From Pantoea sp. BAV 3049 (GTDB taxonomy: Bacteria > Pseudomonadota > Gammaproteobacteria > Enterobacterales > Enterobacteriaceae): a stretch of DNA of 64,000 nt. The DNA is taken from the NCBI RefSeq assembly GCF_009765445.1, contig NZ_WHOY01000031.1, positions 648,273 to 712,272 of the forward strand, in the 5' to 3' direction. The position numbers were made by a program, and so were the translations under genes. Within the stretch, counting starts at the first letter, position 1, and each line of letters starts with the position of its first letter. The notes beneath the pieces are model-generated. The model saw only the letters and a list, made by a program, of their open reading frames with translations, searched no databases and was not told the DNA's origin. Of the stretch, positions 1 to 8,689 are shown piece by piece.

Positions 1-1665
1 CGGATCGCCAGCCTGGCGGGTGGCCGGTTCAGTCTCGGACTGGGTTTCAGCGGTCCGGGCGCGGGCCTGAGCATGGCGCGCTTCACGCAGTGCCAGAACG
101 GCGACATTTTCCGGCTGGCTTACACCGTTTTCCGGACTGGTTTTTTCAGCCTGTTTCTTTGCCTTAACCCGCTCAAGCGCGGCATTGATTTCAGACTTGT
201 CGCTCTGGCTGACGGTGCGTTTCGCCTGCTGGTGGCGGGCTTCACGCGCCTGCTTCTCGCGCTCCAGACGTTCCTGGCGCGCCTCAAAGCGGGCTTTTGC
301 CTGCGCGGTTCGCTCGGCTTCCAGATCGATTGCCCGGATCTCTGCCTTCTCCTGCCGGTAGTACTGCACCAGCGGGATATTGCTCGGGCAGACATAAGCA
401 CAGGCTCCACACTCAATGCAGTCAGCAATATTGTGTACGCGGGCTTTCTCATGGTCGCCACCGCGGCTGTACCAGTAGAGCTGTTGCGGCAGCAGAGCGG
501 CCGGACAGGCATCGGCACAGGCGCTGCAGCGAATACAGGATTGCTCTTGTTCCGGCTCGCCCATCTCGCTGGCTGAAGGGGCCAGAATACAGTTGGTGAT
601 TTTTACCACCGGCACATCTAATGTCGGCAGGGTAAAGCCCATCAGCGGGCCGCCCATCACCACCATCTGTCCGGCCGCCGGGCTGAAATCAGCGTTGTGC
701 AGCAGATGGCTGACCGGCGTCCCCAGCCGGCCCCAGACGTTACCCGGCTTGCCCACTGATTCCCCGGTCAGCGTCACCACGCGCTCGGTGAGCGACTCGC
801 CGTCGATGATGGCGCGTTTGACGGCATAAGCCGTGCCGACGTTTTGCATTAAAACGCCGATATCGGTGGAGCGACCGCCGTGTGGCACTTCCAGCCCGGT
901 CAGGATCCTGGTCAGCTGTTTGGCACCGCCGGAGGGATATTTGGTCGGGATGACGCGGATCTGCAGATCGTCCGCGCCACCCAGCGCGTGCTTCAGCGCG
1001 GCAATCGCTTCCGGCTTGTTGTCTTCAATGCCGATCAGCACCCGCTCAGACTGCAGCACCCACGCCAGGATACGGCTGCCTTCCAGGACTTCTCCGGCAT
1101 AGTCCTGCATCAGACGGTCGTCGGCGGTAATATAGGGTTCGCATTCCGCCGCGTTGATGATCAGCGTTTTAACGCCGCGGAGACCGCCTTTCAGCTTGGT
1201 GGCGGTCGGGAAGCCTGCACCGCCCAGACCGGCCACGCCTGCCTGGTGGATACGGTCAATAACTTCGCTGCGATCGGCCTGCCGGTAATCAGCCAGCGGA
1301 AGGCGCTCACACCAGCGGTCTTCACCATCCGGGGTAATAAAGATGCACATCTCGGCCAGCGCGGAAGGGTGCGCGGTGATATGGGGAGCAATAGCTTCTA
1401 CGGTTCCGGAGGTGGGCGCGTGGATCGGCAGCATCCGGCCACGACCAAAGGTCAGCGGCTGGCCGCGCAGCACTTTATCGCCGGGACTGACCAGCAGCTC
1501 GCCTTCATGGCCGATGTGCTGCTTAACAGGAATAATAAACTGAGCGGGCAGCGGCAACTGACGCAGCGGCGTACCGTTAGACTGGGTTTTCATCTCTGGC
1601 GGATGGATACCGCCTTCGAAATCCCACAATTGATCTTTTTTAAACAGCCTGAACAAATTACGCAT
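1..1665 (-). CDS. rsxC: Electron transport complex subunit RsxC (RnfC), C-terminus cut by window edge
   Basis: Membrane-associated iron-sulfur and flavin subunit of the Rsx/Rnf complex, which in E. coli helps keep the SoxR regulator reduced. 555 codons are visible; the E. coli protein is about 740 residues, so the C-terminal part lies outside the window. The N-terminus starts [10 protein letters not shown]. The core carries the glycine-rich [14 protein letters not shown]-like NADH/FMN region, seen here as [18 protein letters not shown]. Two [4Fe-4S] motifs follow, [12 protein letters not shown] and [12 protein letters not shown], and then the Ala/Glu/Lys/Arg-rich segment that begins the variable tail. 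The start overlaps the end of rsxB by 8 bases, indicating translational coupling in rsxABC. Assignment is firm. Confidence 0.95.
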   Translation of the reverse strand, partial: MRNLFRLFKKDQLWDFEGGIHPPEMKTQSNGTPLRQLPLPAQFIIPVKQHIGHEGELLVSPGDKVLRGQPLTFGRGRMLPIHAPTSGTVEAIAPHITAHPSALAEMCIFITPDGEDRWCERLPLADYRQADRSEVIDRIHQAGVAGLGGAGFPTATKLKGGLRGVKTLIINAAECEPYITADDRLMQDYAGEVLEGSRILAWVLQSERVLIGIEDNKPEAIAALKHALGGADDLQIRVIPTKYPSGGAKQLTRILTGLEVPHGGRSTDIGVLMQNVGTAYAVKRAIIDGESLTERVVTLTGESVGKPGNVWGRLGTPVSHLLHNADFSPAAGQMVVMGGPLMGFTLPTLDVPVVKITNCILAPSASEMGEPEQEQSCIRCSACADACPAALLPQQLYWYSRGGDHEKARVHNIADCIECGACAYVCPSNIPLVQYYRQEKAEIRAIDLEAERTAQAKARFEARQERLEREKQAREARHQQAKRTVSQSDKSEINAALERVKAKKQAEKTSPENGVSQPENVAVLALREARHAQARARTAETQSETEPATRQAGDP

Positions 1666-2233
1666 GGTGTTCCACAGGAATAACCCTGACCGGGATGGTT
1701 TGCAGATCCCACTTCCAGTTCGCCGTGGTGGTGGCGACCGGACGCATCTCTATGCAGTCAGTTGGGCAGGGCGCGACGCACAGGTCGCAGCCAGTACAGA
1801 TATCGCTGAGCACGGTATGCATCGCGCGCGTGGCACCGACAATGGCATCGACCGGACAGGCCTGAATGCATTTGGTGCAGCCGATGCAGTTCTCTTCATC
1901 GATCCACGCTACTTTACGCTCCGGCTCGCGGGCGGTTTCATCGCCCAGCGGCTGCGGCTCCACGTTCAGCAGGGCAGCCAGCTTGAGCATAGTCTGCTCT
2001 CCGCCGGGCGCGCACTTGTTGATCATCTCGCCGTTGTTGCCCACGGCATCTGCGTAAGGGCGACAGCCGGGATAGCCACACTGTCCGCACTGGCTCTGCG
2101 GCAGGATCGCATCTATCTGCTCAACAATCGGATCTTCTTCCACTTCAAAACGACGCGAGGCGTAGCCAAGCAGGCCGCCGAACAGCAGGCCCAGCATGCC
2201 CAGTACCGCAACAGCAATCCAAACCGCAGTCAT
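1658..2233 (-). CDS. rsxB: Electron transport complex subunit RsxB (RnfB)
   Basis: Ferredoxin-like subunit of the Rsx/Rnf complex, 191 residues (E. coli 192). One N-terminal membrane segment (residues about 5-25) is followed by the four-cysteine cluster motif CGQCGYPGC near residue 50. Two ferredoxin-type [4Fe-4S] motifs follow, [12 protein letters not shown] and [12 protein letters not shown]. The start codon shares one base with the rsxA stop (ATGA overlap) and the end overlaps rsxC by 8 bases, so the three genes are an operon. Length and cysteine pattern match the family closely. Confidence 0.97.
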   Translation of the reverse strand: MTAVWIAVAVLGMLGLLFGGLLGYASRRFEVEEDPIVEQIDAILPQSQCGQCGYPGCRPYADAVGNNGEMINKCAPGGEQTMLKLAALLNVEPQPLGDETAREPERKVAWIDEENCIGCTKCIQACPVDAIVGATRAMHTVLSDICTGCDLCVAPCPTDCIEMRPVATTTANWKWDLQTIPVRVIPVEHHA

Positions 2234-2814
2234 CAGAATTTCACCAGCCCACTGAAGCCCATAAAGGCCAGCGCCATCAGCCCGGCAGTCACCAGCGCAA
2301 TGGACGATCCTTTAAACGGCGCGGGCACATCGGCCAGCACCAGACGTTCGCGGATACCGGCGAACAGCACCATCACCAGTGAGAAACCGATCGAAGCACT
2401 GAAGCCATAAAGCGCGGCCTGCAGGAAGGTGTGATTCAGGTTGACGCTCAGCAGCGGCACGCCCAGCACGGCGCAGTTAGTGGTGATCAGCGGCAGGAAA
2501 ATCCCCAGCAGACGGTAGAGGTCCGGGCTGGTTTTACGCACCACCATCTCGGTGAACTGCACCACCACGGCGATCACCAGGATATAGGCCATGGTGCGCA
2601 GATAGACCAGGTCCAGTGGCAGCAGAATAAGATGATTCACCAGCCACGCGCAGATCGAGGCCAGGGTAATAACGAAAGTGGTGGCGAGTCCCATGCCAAT
2701 TGCCGTCTCCAGTTTTTTGGAAACGCCCATAAAGGGACAGAGGCCGAGAAACTTCACCAGAACGAAGTTGTTCACCAGCACTGTGCCAATAAAAAGAAGC
2801 AGGTAATCGGTCAT
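2233..2814 (-). CDS. rsxA: Electron transport complex subunit RsxA (RnfA)
   Basis: Integral inner-membrane subunit of the Rsx/Rnf complex with about six hydrophobic segments. The start at 2814 gives [11 protein letters not shown] and 193 residues, the same length as E. coli RsxA. An open frame continues upstream to 2994, but its extra 60 residues are polar and unlike the family, so the internal Met was chosen. The conserved stretches [14 protein letters not shown] and TTNCAVLG each hold a cysteine; in the RnfA/RnfE family these bind an iron centre between the two half-channels. First gene of the rsx operon in this window. Confidence 0.96.
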   Translation of the reverse strand: MTDYLLLFIGTVLVNNFVLVKFLGLCPFMGVSKKLETAIGMGLATTFVITLASICAWLVNHLILLPLDLVYLRTMAYILVIAVVVQFTEMVVRKTSPDLYRLLGIFLPLITTNCAVLGVPLLSVNLNHTFLQAALYGFSASIGFSLVMVLFAGIRERLVLADVPAPFKGSSIALVTAGLMALAFMGFSGLVKF

Positions 2815-2987
2815 TATTTCGCCTGATAAAAATGAAAGCCGCCTATTATCAGGCATCGGCGGCCTGACGACAACATCTGAGCCGTAAGGATATTCCCTAA
2901 ACGCACAGAGAATTAAATTTGCGCTGATTTTTTCTTCGCTCACCCGCTGTTTTTCTCTTCCGGAGCACTTTCTTTCTCTGCCTGGAG

Positions 2988-3005
2988 TGTTCAAATGAGC
3001 ATTAA
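2988..3005 (+). repeat. 18-base direct repeat, copy 1 (candidate operator)
   Basis: TGTTCAAATGAGCATTAA; matches copy 2 at 3134-3151 at 16 of 18 positions. A weaker partial copy beginning TGTTCAAGTG follows at 3007. Repetition in a promoter region suggests a regulator site, but no regulator is encoded next to it. Confidence 0.45.
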
Positions 3006-3060
3006 GTGTTCAAGTGATTGACAATTTATCGACAATTTCAGCCTGTTTATCGGTTGGAAT

Positions 3061-3076
3061 TGTGATCGAATTCACC
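3061..3076 (+). promoter_or_regulatory. Candidate CRP-cAMP site upstream of MFS-apnL
   Basis: TGTGATCGAATTCACC fits TGTGA-N6-TCACA at 9 of 10 informative bases. It lies about 190 bases before the MFS start. Catabolite control of a sugar-acid operon would be expected; this is inference from the match alone. Confidence 0.5.
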
Positions 3077-3133
3077 GCATCGCCTTTTTTAAGCAGATAC
3101 CGTGGTTCCGTCTCGGATCATTTGTAATTCACA

Positions 3134-3151
3134 TGTTCAAATGTTCATTAA
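3134..3151 (+). repeat. 18-base direct repeat, copy 2 (candidate operator)
   Basis: TGTTCAAATGTTCATTAA; internally it carries TGTTCA twice, 8 bases apart. Pairs with copy 1 at 2988-3005, 146 bases upstream. Confidence 0.45.
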
Positions 3152-3260
3152 CAACACCGAATCGGGACAACTGTTGCTATGGCAGAACGACATCGCGCCC
3201 TGAGCGAACCTGCTTGCAGGACTATAACCACAACGCTGACTTATTACAGTGGAGCTTAAA

Positions 3261-4517
3261 ATGGCATTGACCCTGAATAAACAAAACGCTGTTATCGACA
3301 AGTATTACACGGTTTATCTGATAGTTATCGCATGCGTGGGCTGGTCGCTGGCCTCATACGACGTCAATTTGCTGGTGCTGGCGCTGCCAGAAATGTCTAA
3401 AGAGATGGCTATCTCTGAACAAATGCTCGGCGTGCTGGGCTTCTTCGTTTACGGTTCGCAATTTCTAATCACGCTGATTGTGGGCTACAGCATGGACCGG
3501 GTTGGCCGCAAACTGTTGTGGATGATCTGCCTGTGCGGCACGGCGATTTTTACCGGAGCAACCTATTTCGTCGACAGCTTCTGGCAACTGGTGCTGGTGC
3601 GCGCGCTCGCCTCAGGACTGGCTTATTCAGAACTGGCCGTGTCCATCACCCTGGTGAATGAGCAGTTGCCATCAAAAAATCGCGGCCTGCTCTATTCCAT
3701 TGTGCAGGGCGGCTGGCCGCTGGGCGTCTTTTTCGCTTCTGCTGTTTATATGGCATTCGGTCATTACGGCTGGCGAGTGGTCTTTCTGCTCGGCACCATC
3801 CCAATCGCTATTGTGATCGTTGGCCGTATCTTTATTAAAGAGTCCGATCGCTTTGAAGAGAATGTTCAGAGCCAGGGGGAGGCCAGGGTTAACCCGATCA
3901 GAATGCTGTTCGGCAATCCGCTGCTGAAAAGAAGGTTGCTGACCATGGCCGTTTGCTGGATCTCTTATGGCATCAGCTATGTTGCCAGCAACTTCTATAT
4001 CACCTGGTGGCTGACCCAGCGCAAAGGATTTACCGGCTCGCAGGCCAGCGAACTGATGCTGTACTGCGGTTTTATCGGCTTCTTCTTCTACATCATCGGC
4101 GGCTGGCTGGGCGAGAAATTTGGCCGTAAAAAAGTGATTACCGTGGCCGCAATCTCCATTGCGCCGCTGTGCCTGTTGCTGTTGCTTTCCGATAGTTACT
4201 GGCTGGTGGTGGCGGTCTATTTCCTGATTTTCCAGGTCACTAACGGCATCTGGGCCTCTGCCGGTTACGTCTACCAGAGTGAAAGTTTCCCAACTGCAGT
4301 GCGCGGGACTGCCATCGGCTTCCTCTCCTCAATGATGGTGTCAGGTTTTGTTCTCGGCAGCCTGCTGTGGACGCTGGCCACCACGCTGCACAGCACTTCT
4401 GCCACCTGGATCATCGTGGCGGTCGTCGGCTCGCTGGGCATGTGGTTCACGCTGTTGCTGAAGGACATCAAAACCGGGCAGGACATTGATGCCGAATTTA
4501 AAAATGCGCTGGGGTGA
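3261..4517 (+). CDS. MFS transporter, sugar/acid porter type, paired with apnL
   Basis: 418-residue major facilitator protein with about 12 predicted membrane segments. The loop 2-3 signature is MDRVGRKLL and a second copy, GEKFGRKKV, follows the central loop. The TM1 motif ASYDVNLLVLALP, with a membrane-buried Asp, resembles proton-coupled sugar or aromatic-acid symporters. ATG at 3261 was chosen over the in-frame GTG at 3249 because GGAG at 3251-3254 sits six bases before it. apnL starts four bases after the stop, so the two form a transcription unit. Substrate is inferred from this neighbour: apiose, apionolactone or apionate is plausible but unproven. The pair interrupts the usual rsxA-ydgK adjacency. 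Confidence 0.8.
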   Translation: MALTLNKQNAVIDKYYTVYLIVIACVGWSLASYDVNLLVLALPEMSKEMAISEQMLGVLGFFVYGSQFLITLIVGYSMDRVGRKLLWMICLCGTAIFTGATYFVDSFWQLVLVRALASGLAYSELAVSITLVNEQLPSKNRGLLYSIVQGGWPLGVFFASAVYMAFGHYGWRVVFLLGTIPIAIVIVGRIFIKESDRFEENVQSQGEARVNPIRMLFGNPLLKRRLLTMAVCWISYGISYVASNFYITWWLTQRKGFTGSQASELMLYCGFIGFFFYIIGGWLGEKFGRKKVITVAAISIAPLCLLLLLSDSYWLVVAVYFLIFQVTNGIWASAGYVYQSESFPTAVRGTAIGFLSSMMVSGFVLGSLLWTLATTLHSTSATWIIVAVVGSLGMWFTLLLKDIKTGQDIDAEFKNALG

Positions 4518-4521
4518 GCAG

Positions 4522-6411
4522 ATGACGACAGAGGCAATGCACTACTTCGGAACCGATCAGCCTGTTGAAACGCCTGAAGAGATCGCCCTGGGACGGTGGA
4601 CATTTTCTCTGGTCAGCGGTGATTTAAAAGCGCTGCGGTATGACGGCGTGGAGGTTATCCGCTCGGCTGCTTTTGTGATCCGCGACGCCTGGAGGGGAAC
4701 CTGCGAGGCGAAGATCCTCAGCTGCGAGCAGGTGAGAAAAGAAGATCATCTGACCATCAAAACCCGTCGGGAATGCGTGGTGGAAAGCAATAACAGTTTG
4801 CTGATTGAAACCACGCTGACGCTGAGCGGTACTGGGCCGCTAACTTTTTCCGCCGTGTTCAGGCCGGAAAAAAACTTCCGTACTGCCCGCACCGGTTTCA
4901 CCGTACTGTATCCGCTGCAGGGCGTGGTGGGTGCGCCTGTTGAGGTGGTGAAGGTCAGCGGCGAGGTCGATAAAAATGTCTTTCCTGAGCTGATTGAACC
5001 CTGGCAGCCTTTTAAGGAGATCCGCACGCTGAGCTATCAGCATCAGCAGGGCATAAAGGTCACTACAGACTATTCCGGTGATGTGTTTGAGATGGAGGAC
5101 CAGCGCGCCTGGTCGGATGCTTCTTACAAAGTTTACTCGCGGCCGCTGGAGAAAGAGTGGCCTTACCGGATTGCCGCAGGAGAGCGAATTGAACAGCAGC
5201 TGATCTTCTCTGCTTCCTCCGTGTCAGTTCCGGCAGTGGAGATTCCCCTCCATCCGCCGGAAGGAGAGCAGGCGGGGATCATCCCTGCGGTGGGTTGCCT
5301 GCTGACGCCGGAGCTGCTGACAGACCGGCGCTGTGCGGAGATGCTGCAGTCGCTGATGCCGGGATACCTGCTTTATCACTGCGATCCCCGCCAGCACGGA
5401 CTGGATCTGTCGCTGCTGAACATTTTTCTGCAACAGCTGCGGGTCAAGGGAATAACCTTACCGCTGCGCATCGAGTACGTGCTGCCGGTGGATCCGGATC
5501 AGGATTTCCGGCCCGCGCTGACGGCATTCTGGCAGCAGGTGCAGACGCTTGCCGTGCAGCCGGTGTCGGTGATGGTTTCTCCGGATGCGGATTTAATCTC
5601 CACGCCTCCGGGCAGTGAATGGCCGTGGTGTCCACCGCTGGAGGACATTTACCGGGCAGCCCGGGAGATCTTTCCGCACACGGAGCTGGGCGGCGGGATG
5701 ATCAGCTATTTTACCGAGCTGAACCGTAAGCGGCCGCCCGTTGATCTGGCCGGCTTTATCAGCCATGCCACCTGCCCGGTGGTCCATGATGCTGCGGATC
5801 TGGCGGTCATGCAGACGCTGGAATCGCTGCCTTATATCACCCGCACCACGCGCTCATTTATCGGCGACAATAAGCCTTATCACCTCGGCCCCGGCACGAT
5901 CAGCATGCGCAGCAATCCTTACGGTGCAGGTGTTTACCCCAACCCGGACAATATTCGCCTGACCATGACAGATGCCGATCCCCGCCAGCGGGGACTGTTT
6001 TTTGCCTGCTGGCTGGTGGGCTATCTGGCGCAGCTACAGGGTTCCGGCGTCAGTCACTGGTGTCCGGCGGCTCTGTGTGGCAAAGCAGGGCTGCAGCCAT
6101 TCAATGGCGGAGAACAGAGCCAACCCTGGCCGGCCTGGTACGTGGTGAGATTTCTGGCCGGACTGGTGGGCAGCCGTTATCAGGCGAGTTTCTCTGGGGA
6201 AATGGCGTCGCTGGTATTGTCACGTGGCAGTCAGCGTTACTGGCTGTATGCCAACCTCACCGGAAAACCAGTCAGGCTGGCGTTGCCTGCTGAAGCTGTT
6301 GATACAGAATTTTCTTTATCGGCAAATGGGCTGACGGAAGGGGGAGCAGCACCTGAATCTGCCAGTTATTCACTGCTGGCTTATCAGGTGCTCTGCCTGA
6401 AAGGCGCCTGA
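4522..6411 (+). CDS. apnL: D-apionate lactonase-like hydrolase
   Basis: 629-residue cytoplasmic protein without signal peptide. In the D-apiose pathway ApnL hydrolyses D-apionolactone, made by an apiose dehydrogenase, to D-apionate. The N-terminal beta-rich domain opens ALGRWTFSLVSGDLKALRYD, and near residue 190 it holds FEMEDQRAWSDASYKVY, a stretch I recall as characteristic of this family. The middle third reads as a TIM-barrel-like region (FIGDNKPYHLGPGTISMR near residue 455), followed by a small beta domain. ATG 4522 was preferred over an upstream ATG at 4486 that would overlap the MFS gene. The other apiose enzymes (dehydrogenase, oxidoisomerase, later steps) are not in this window. The gene converges on ydgK with three bases between stop codons. 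Family call is from memory; function is inference. Confidence 0.65.
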   Translation: MTTEAMHYFGTDQPVETPEEIALGRWTFSLVSGDLKALRYDGVEVIRSAAFVIRDAWRGTCEAKILSCEQVRKEDHLTIKTRRECVVESNNSLLIETTLTLSGTGPLTFSAVFRPEKNFRTARTGFTVLYPLQGVVGAPVEVVKVSGEVDKNVFPELIEPWQPFKEIRTLSYQHQQGIKVTTDYSGDVFEMEDQRAWSDASYKVYSRPLEKEWPYRIAAGERIEQQLIFSASSVSVPAVEIPLHPPEGEQAGIIPAVGCLLTPELLTDRRCAEMLQSLMPGYLLYHCDPRQHGLDLSLLNIFLQQLRVKGITLPLRIEYVLPVDPDQDFRPALTAFWQQVQTLAVQPVSVMVSPDADLISTPPGSEWPWCPPLEDIYRAAREIFPHTELGGGMISYFTELNRKRPPVDLAGFISHATCPVVHDAADLAVMQTLESLPYITRTTRSFIGDNKPYHLGPGTISMRSNPYGAGVYPNPDNIRLTMTDADPRQRGLFFACWLVGYLAQLQGSGVSHWCPAALCGKAGLQPFNGGEQSQPWPAWYVVRFLAGLVGSRYQASFSGEMASLVLSRGSQRYWLYANLTGKPVRLALPAEAVDTEFSLSANGLTEGGAAPESASYSLLAYQVLCLKGA

Positions 6412-6414
6412 TTT

Positions 6415-6855
6415 TCAGGGTTCAATAAAGGTGTTTTTAACTCGTTGTGAACGTTTAAAGTAGGGCACCAGGATAGCGGCGGCCAGCAGGGCGATAAGCA
6501 GGGTTCTGATTGCCGCCGCATCGCTGACGGGCGAGAACGCAAAGGTTTTAATTGCCAGTAGCACGGTCACCAGTAGCCAGACAATATAATGCTTCGGCAG
6601 GCGTCGCGAACGTTTGCAGAAAATCCACGTAACCCACAGACTGTAACACCAGACAATCAGTGAAGTCCCCAGCGAAATACTCCACTGCAGAGTGAAGGCA
6701 TGCGTGTTATTGAACAGGGCATTGCGCAGGTCAGGCGTCAGTAACGCGCTTAAATACATGGCGACAACCAGAGCGCTGGTCAGCATGGTCATCAGCAGCC
6801 AGGCGAGTGGAACGAGCAGGAGCCCGGCGATGCGCGGTTTTGAATCTACAGCCAC
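6415..6855 (-). CDS. ydgK: DUF2569 inner-membrane protein YdgK
   Basis: About 146 residues with four hydrophobic segments, matching the DUF2569 family to which E. coli YdgK belongs. The conserved segments are PRIAGLLLVPLAWLL, LPKHYIVWLL and the ending VPYFKRSQRVKNTFI. The start was set at GTG 6855 because it follows AAGGA by a good distance and aligns with the E. coli N-terminus; an open frame runs to 6912. In E. coli the gene sits between cnu and rsxA; here MFS-apnL separates it from rsxA. Function is unknown. Confidence 0.85.
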   Translation of the reverse strand: MAVDSKPRIAGLLLVPLAWLLMTMLTSALVVAMYLSALLTPDLRNALFNNTHAFTLQWSISLGTSLIVWCYSLWVTWIFCKRSRRLPKHYIVWLLVTVLLAIKTFAFSPVSDAAAIRTLLIALLAAAILVPYFKRSQRVKNTFIEP

Positions 6856-6969
6856 GATGAATCCTTCTGAACGGGTAAGGTTGACCGTTTGCAGTCCAAA
6901 CGAGTCACGCACGATATGGACAAAGGATTATACGTAAAAAACAGTTCAGATTATAACGTTAGAAAAAGT

Positions 6970-7185
6970 TTATATCACATAGCGCCAGACGGATTTCGGC
7001 ACACACCCCAGATCGAACAGGCGTCCGCCAGAGGCCAGCTCTGCGCGACGGTGATCGGCAGCGCGGTACATGTTCACAATCTCGTTATTATCCGTCAGCG
7101 AATAATTAAGATGATCAAACAACTTTTCCAGGGTTTCCAGCGAACTAACTTTACGAAATTTCAACAGGTATTCTTGAACTGTCAT
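6970..7185 (-). CDS. cnu: Hha/YmoA-family nucleoid co-regulator Cnu (YdgT)
   Basis: 71 residues, the same length as E. coli Cnu and nearly identical in the diagnostic stretches [24 protein letters not shown] and GGRLFDLG. Family members bind H-NS or StpA and modulate silencing; E. coli Cnu also binds an oriC-proximal site. An H-NS-family gene is present at 33653-34054, so a partner is available. Neighbour ydgK is the expected one; on the other side a sugar block separates cnu from ydgJ. Confidence 0.95.
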   Translation of the reverse strand: MTVQEYLLKFRKVSSLETLEKLFDHLNYSLTDNNEIVNMYRAADHRRAELASGGRLFDLGCVPKSVWRYVI

Positions 7186-7680
7186 GATGGCCGATACGGT
7201 CAGAGAGTCAGGGAGCCAAGTATATGGCTGGCGGGCTGAGTGTCCATAGTGATAATTGCAAAAACGACGTAAATTCGGAATAAAGAGTAAGGTTCAGACT
7301 TATTTTTCTGACACTAATAGTGATAGCGGTGCTATTTTCATTCTCTGGTACTTACATATGTGTCTTGGCTCACAAATTCAGTAATTAGCCTTGCCGATCA
7401 TTTTCCCGTCTGCCATGACAGAACCTGATCCGGTGTTGTAATCGTTTCCATTCCGCTTGCGGATAAGCGCTTATCTTTATTACACTTATTTAACATGGCC
7501 TCTTCAGATTCCACGCATTTTGTCCATATCCTGTTGATAAGACACTCTTCTCGCGGATCACGTAACCCCCTTTAATTGTTGTAATTTGTGAGCTTTGTCG
7601 AAAATGTTTTTCCGCTATTAGTCCAGGCTTGAGTGGCGTTTAACCCTACAAGACTGAATCCCATCAGAGGAAATTTGACC
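7186..7680. other. Divergent intergenic region cnu / ytfQ
   Basis: 495 bases with no convincing gene. The counterpart of E. coli blr, which lies near cnu there, was looked for and not seen. The stretch holds a perfect 14-base palindrome (7462-7475) and a weak CRP-like element, TGTGA-N6-TCGAA, at 7587-7602 just before ytfQ. Confidence 0.5.
7462..7475. promoter_or_regulatory. Perfect palindrome upstream of ytfQ, LacI-type operator candidate
   Basis: GATAAGCGCTTATC is a perfect inverted repeat with a central CG, the usual layout of LacI/GalR-family operators. It lies 205 bases before the ytfQ start. No LacI-type gene is adjacent. Confidence 0.5.
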
Positions 7681-8637
7681 ATGTGGAAGCGTTTACTTTT
7701 AACCACACTCATCAGCGCCAGCTTATCCGGCACGGCGCTGGCAGAATCCATGACGGTTGGTTTTTCGCAGGTTGGCTCCGAATCGGGCTGGCGTGCGGCA
7801 GAAACCACCGTTGCCAAAAGTGAAGCCCAAAAGCGTGGGATTACGCTGAAAATTGCTGACGGCCAGCAAAAACAGGAGAACCAGATCAAGGCGGTACGTT
7901 CGTTTATCGCCCAGGGCGTGGATGCTATTTTCATCGCACCGGTAGTGCAGACAGGCTGGGAACCGGTACTGGAAGAAGCAAAAGATGCCAAAATCCCGGT
8001 GTTCCTGCTTGACCGCGCCATCGTGGTGAAAGACAAGTCGCTGTATATGGCGGTGGTCACAGCGGATAACGTTTACGAAGGGAAATTGATCGGTGACTGG
8101 CTGGTGAAAAAACAAGCCGGCAAGCCCTGTAATGTGGTTGAGTTACAGGGAACTGTAGGTGCCAGCGTCGCCATTGACCGTAAAAAAGGGTTTGCTGATG
8201 CGATAGCAGGGACGCCAGGCATTAAAATTATCCGTTCTCAGTCCGGCGACTTCACCCGCAGTAAGGGGAAAGAAGTAATGGAGAGCTTTATTAAGGCAGA
8301 GAATAACGGCAAAAACATCTGCATGGTTTATGCACACAATGATGATATGGCTATCGGTGCCATTCAGGCTATTAAAGAGGCGGGTCTTAAGCCGGGCAAA
8401 GATATTCTGACCGGTTCTATCGACGGCGTGCCGGATATATATAAGGCAATGCTGGCCGGTGAAGCAAATGCCAACGTTGAGCTGACGCCAAATATGGCTG
8501 GCCCGGCATTCGATGCGCTGGAGAAATTCAAAAAAGATGGCACCATGCCGCCAAAAATTATCAAAACCGAATCGAAGCTTTACCTGCCCGCTGACGCACA
8601 GTCTCAGTTAGACAAGAAAAAAGGCATGGGTTACTGA
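7681..8637 (+). CDS. ytfQ: Galactofuranose ABC transporter substrate-binding protein
   Basis: 318-residue periplasmic binding protein of the ribose/galactose type, identical in length to E. coli YtfQ, which binds galactofuranose. The signal peptide runs from MWKRLLLTT to about ALA (residue 21). The mature part starts ESMTVGFSQVGSESGWRAAE, and the long stretch NVVELQGTVGASVAIDRKKG is typical of YtfQ. ATG 7681 follows GAGG; the GTG at 7633 would add a non-signal extension. First gene of ytfQRT-yjfF. A hairpin separates it from ytfR, which would favour high binding-protein expression. Confidence 0.95.
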   Translation: MWKRLLLTTLISASLSGTALAESMTVGFSQVGSESGWRAAETTVAKSEAQKRGITLKIADGQQKQENQIKAVRSFIAQGVDAIFIAPVVQTGWEPVLEEAKDAKIPVFLLDRAIVVKDKSLYMAVVTADNVYEGKLIGDWLVKKQAGKPCNVVELQGTVGASVAIDRKKGFADAIAGTPGIKIIRSQSGDFTRSKGKEVMESFIKAENNGKNICMVYAHNDDMAIGAIQAIKEAGLKPGKDILTGSIDGVPDIYKAMLAGEANANVELTPNMAGPAFDALEKFKKDGTMPPKIIKTESKLYLPADAQSQLDKKKGMGY

Positions 8638-8644
8638 CCACCGC

Positions 8645-8670
8645 GCCGCCTGTACGCAGGCGGCTTTTTT
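8645..8670 (+). terminator. Intercistronic hairpin with U-tract after ytfQ
   Basis: GCCGCCTGTACGCAGGCGGC followed by six T. It is a good Rho-independent terminator shape inside an operon, so probably a partial terminator that lowers ytfRT-yjfF relative to ytfQ. Confidence 0.75.
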
Positions 8671-8689
8671 ATGGTTGAGGCGAAGCCGT

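Larger units (their letters stand above)
2815..3260. other. Divergent intergenic region rsxA / MFS-apnL
   Basis: No gene was seen in these 446 bases. They must hold the promoter of rsxA (leftward) and that of the MFS-apnL pair (rightward). Visible elements are a CRP-like site at 3061-3076 and near-identical 18-base repeats at 2988-3005 and 3134-3151. Confidence 0.6.

Noticed and set aside
1664-2410. 248-residue plus-strand frame over rsxB/rsxA
   Set aside because: Antisense to conserved rsx genes, with no family resemblance.
7186-7680. Counterpart of E. coli blr near cnu
   Set aside because: No small membrane-protein frame resembling Blr was found on either strand.
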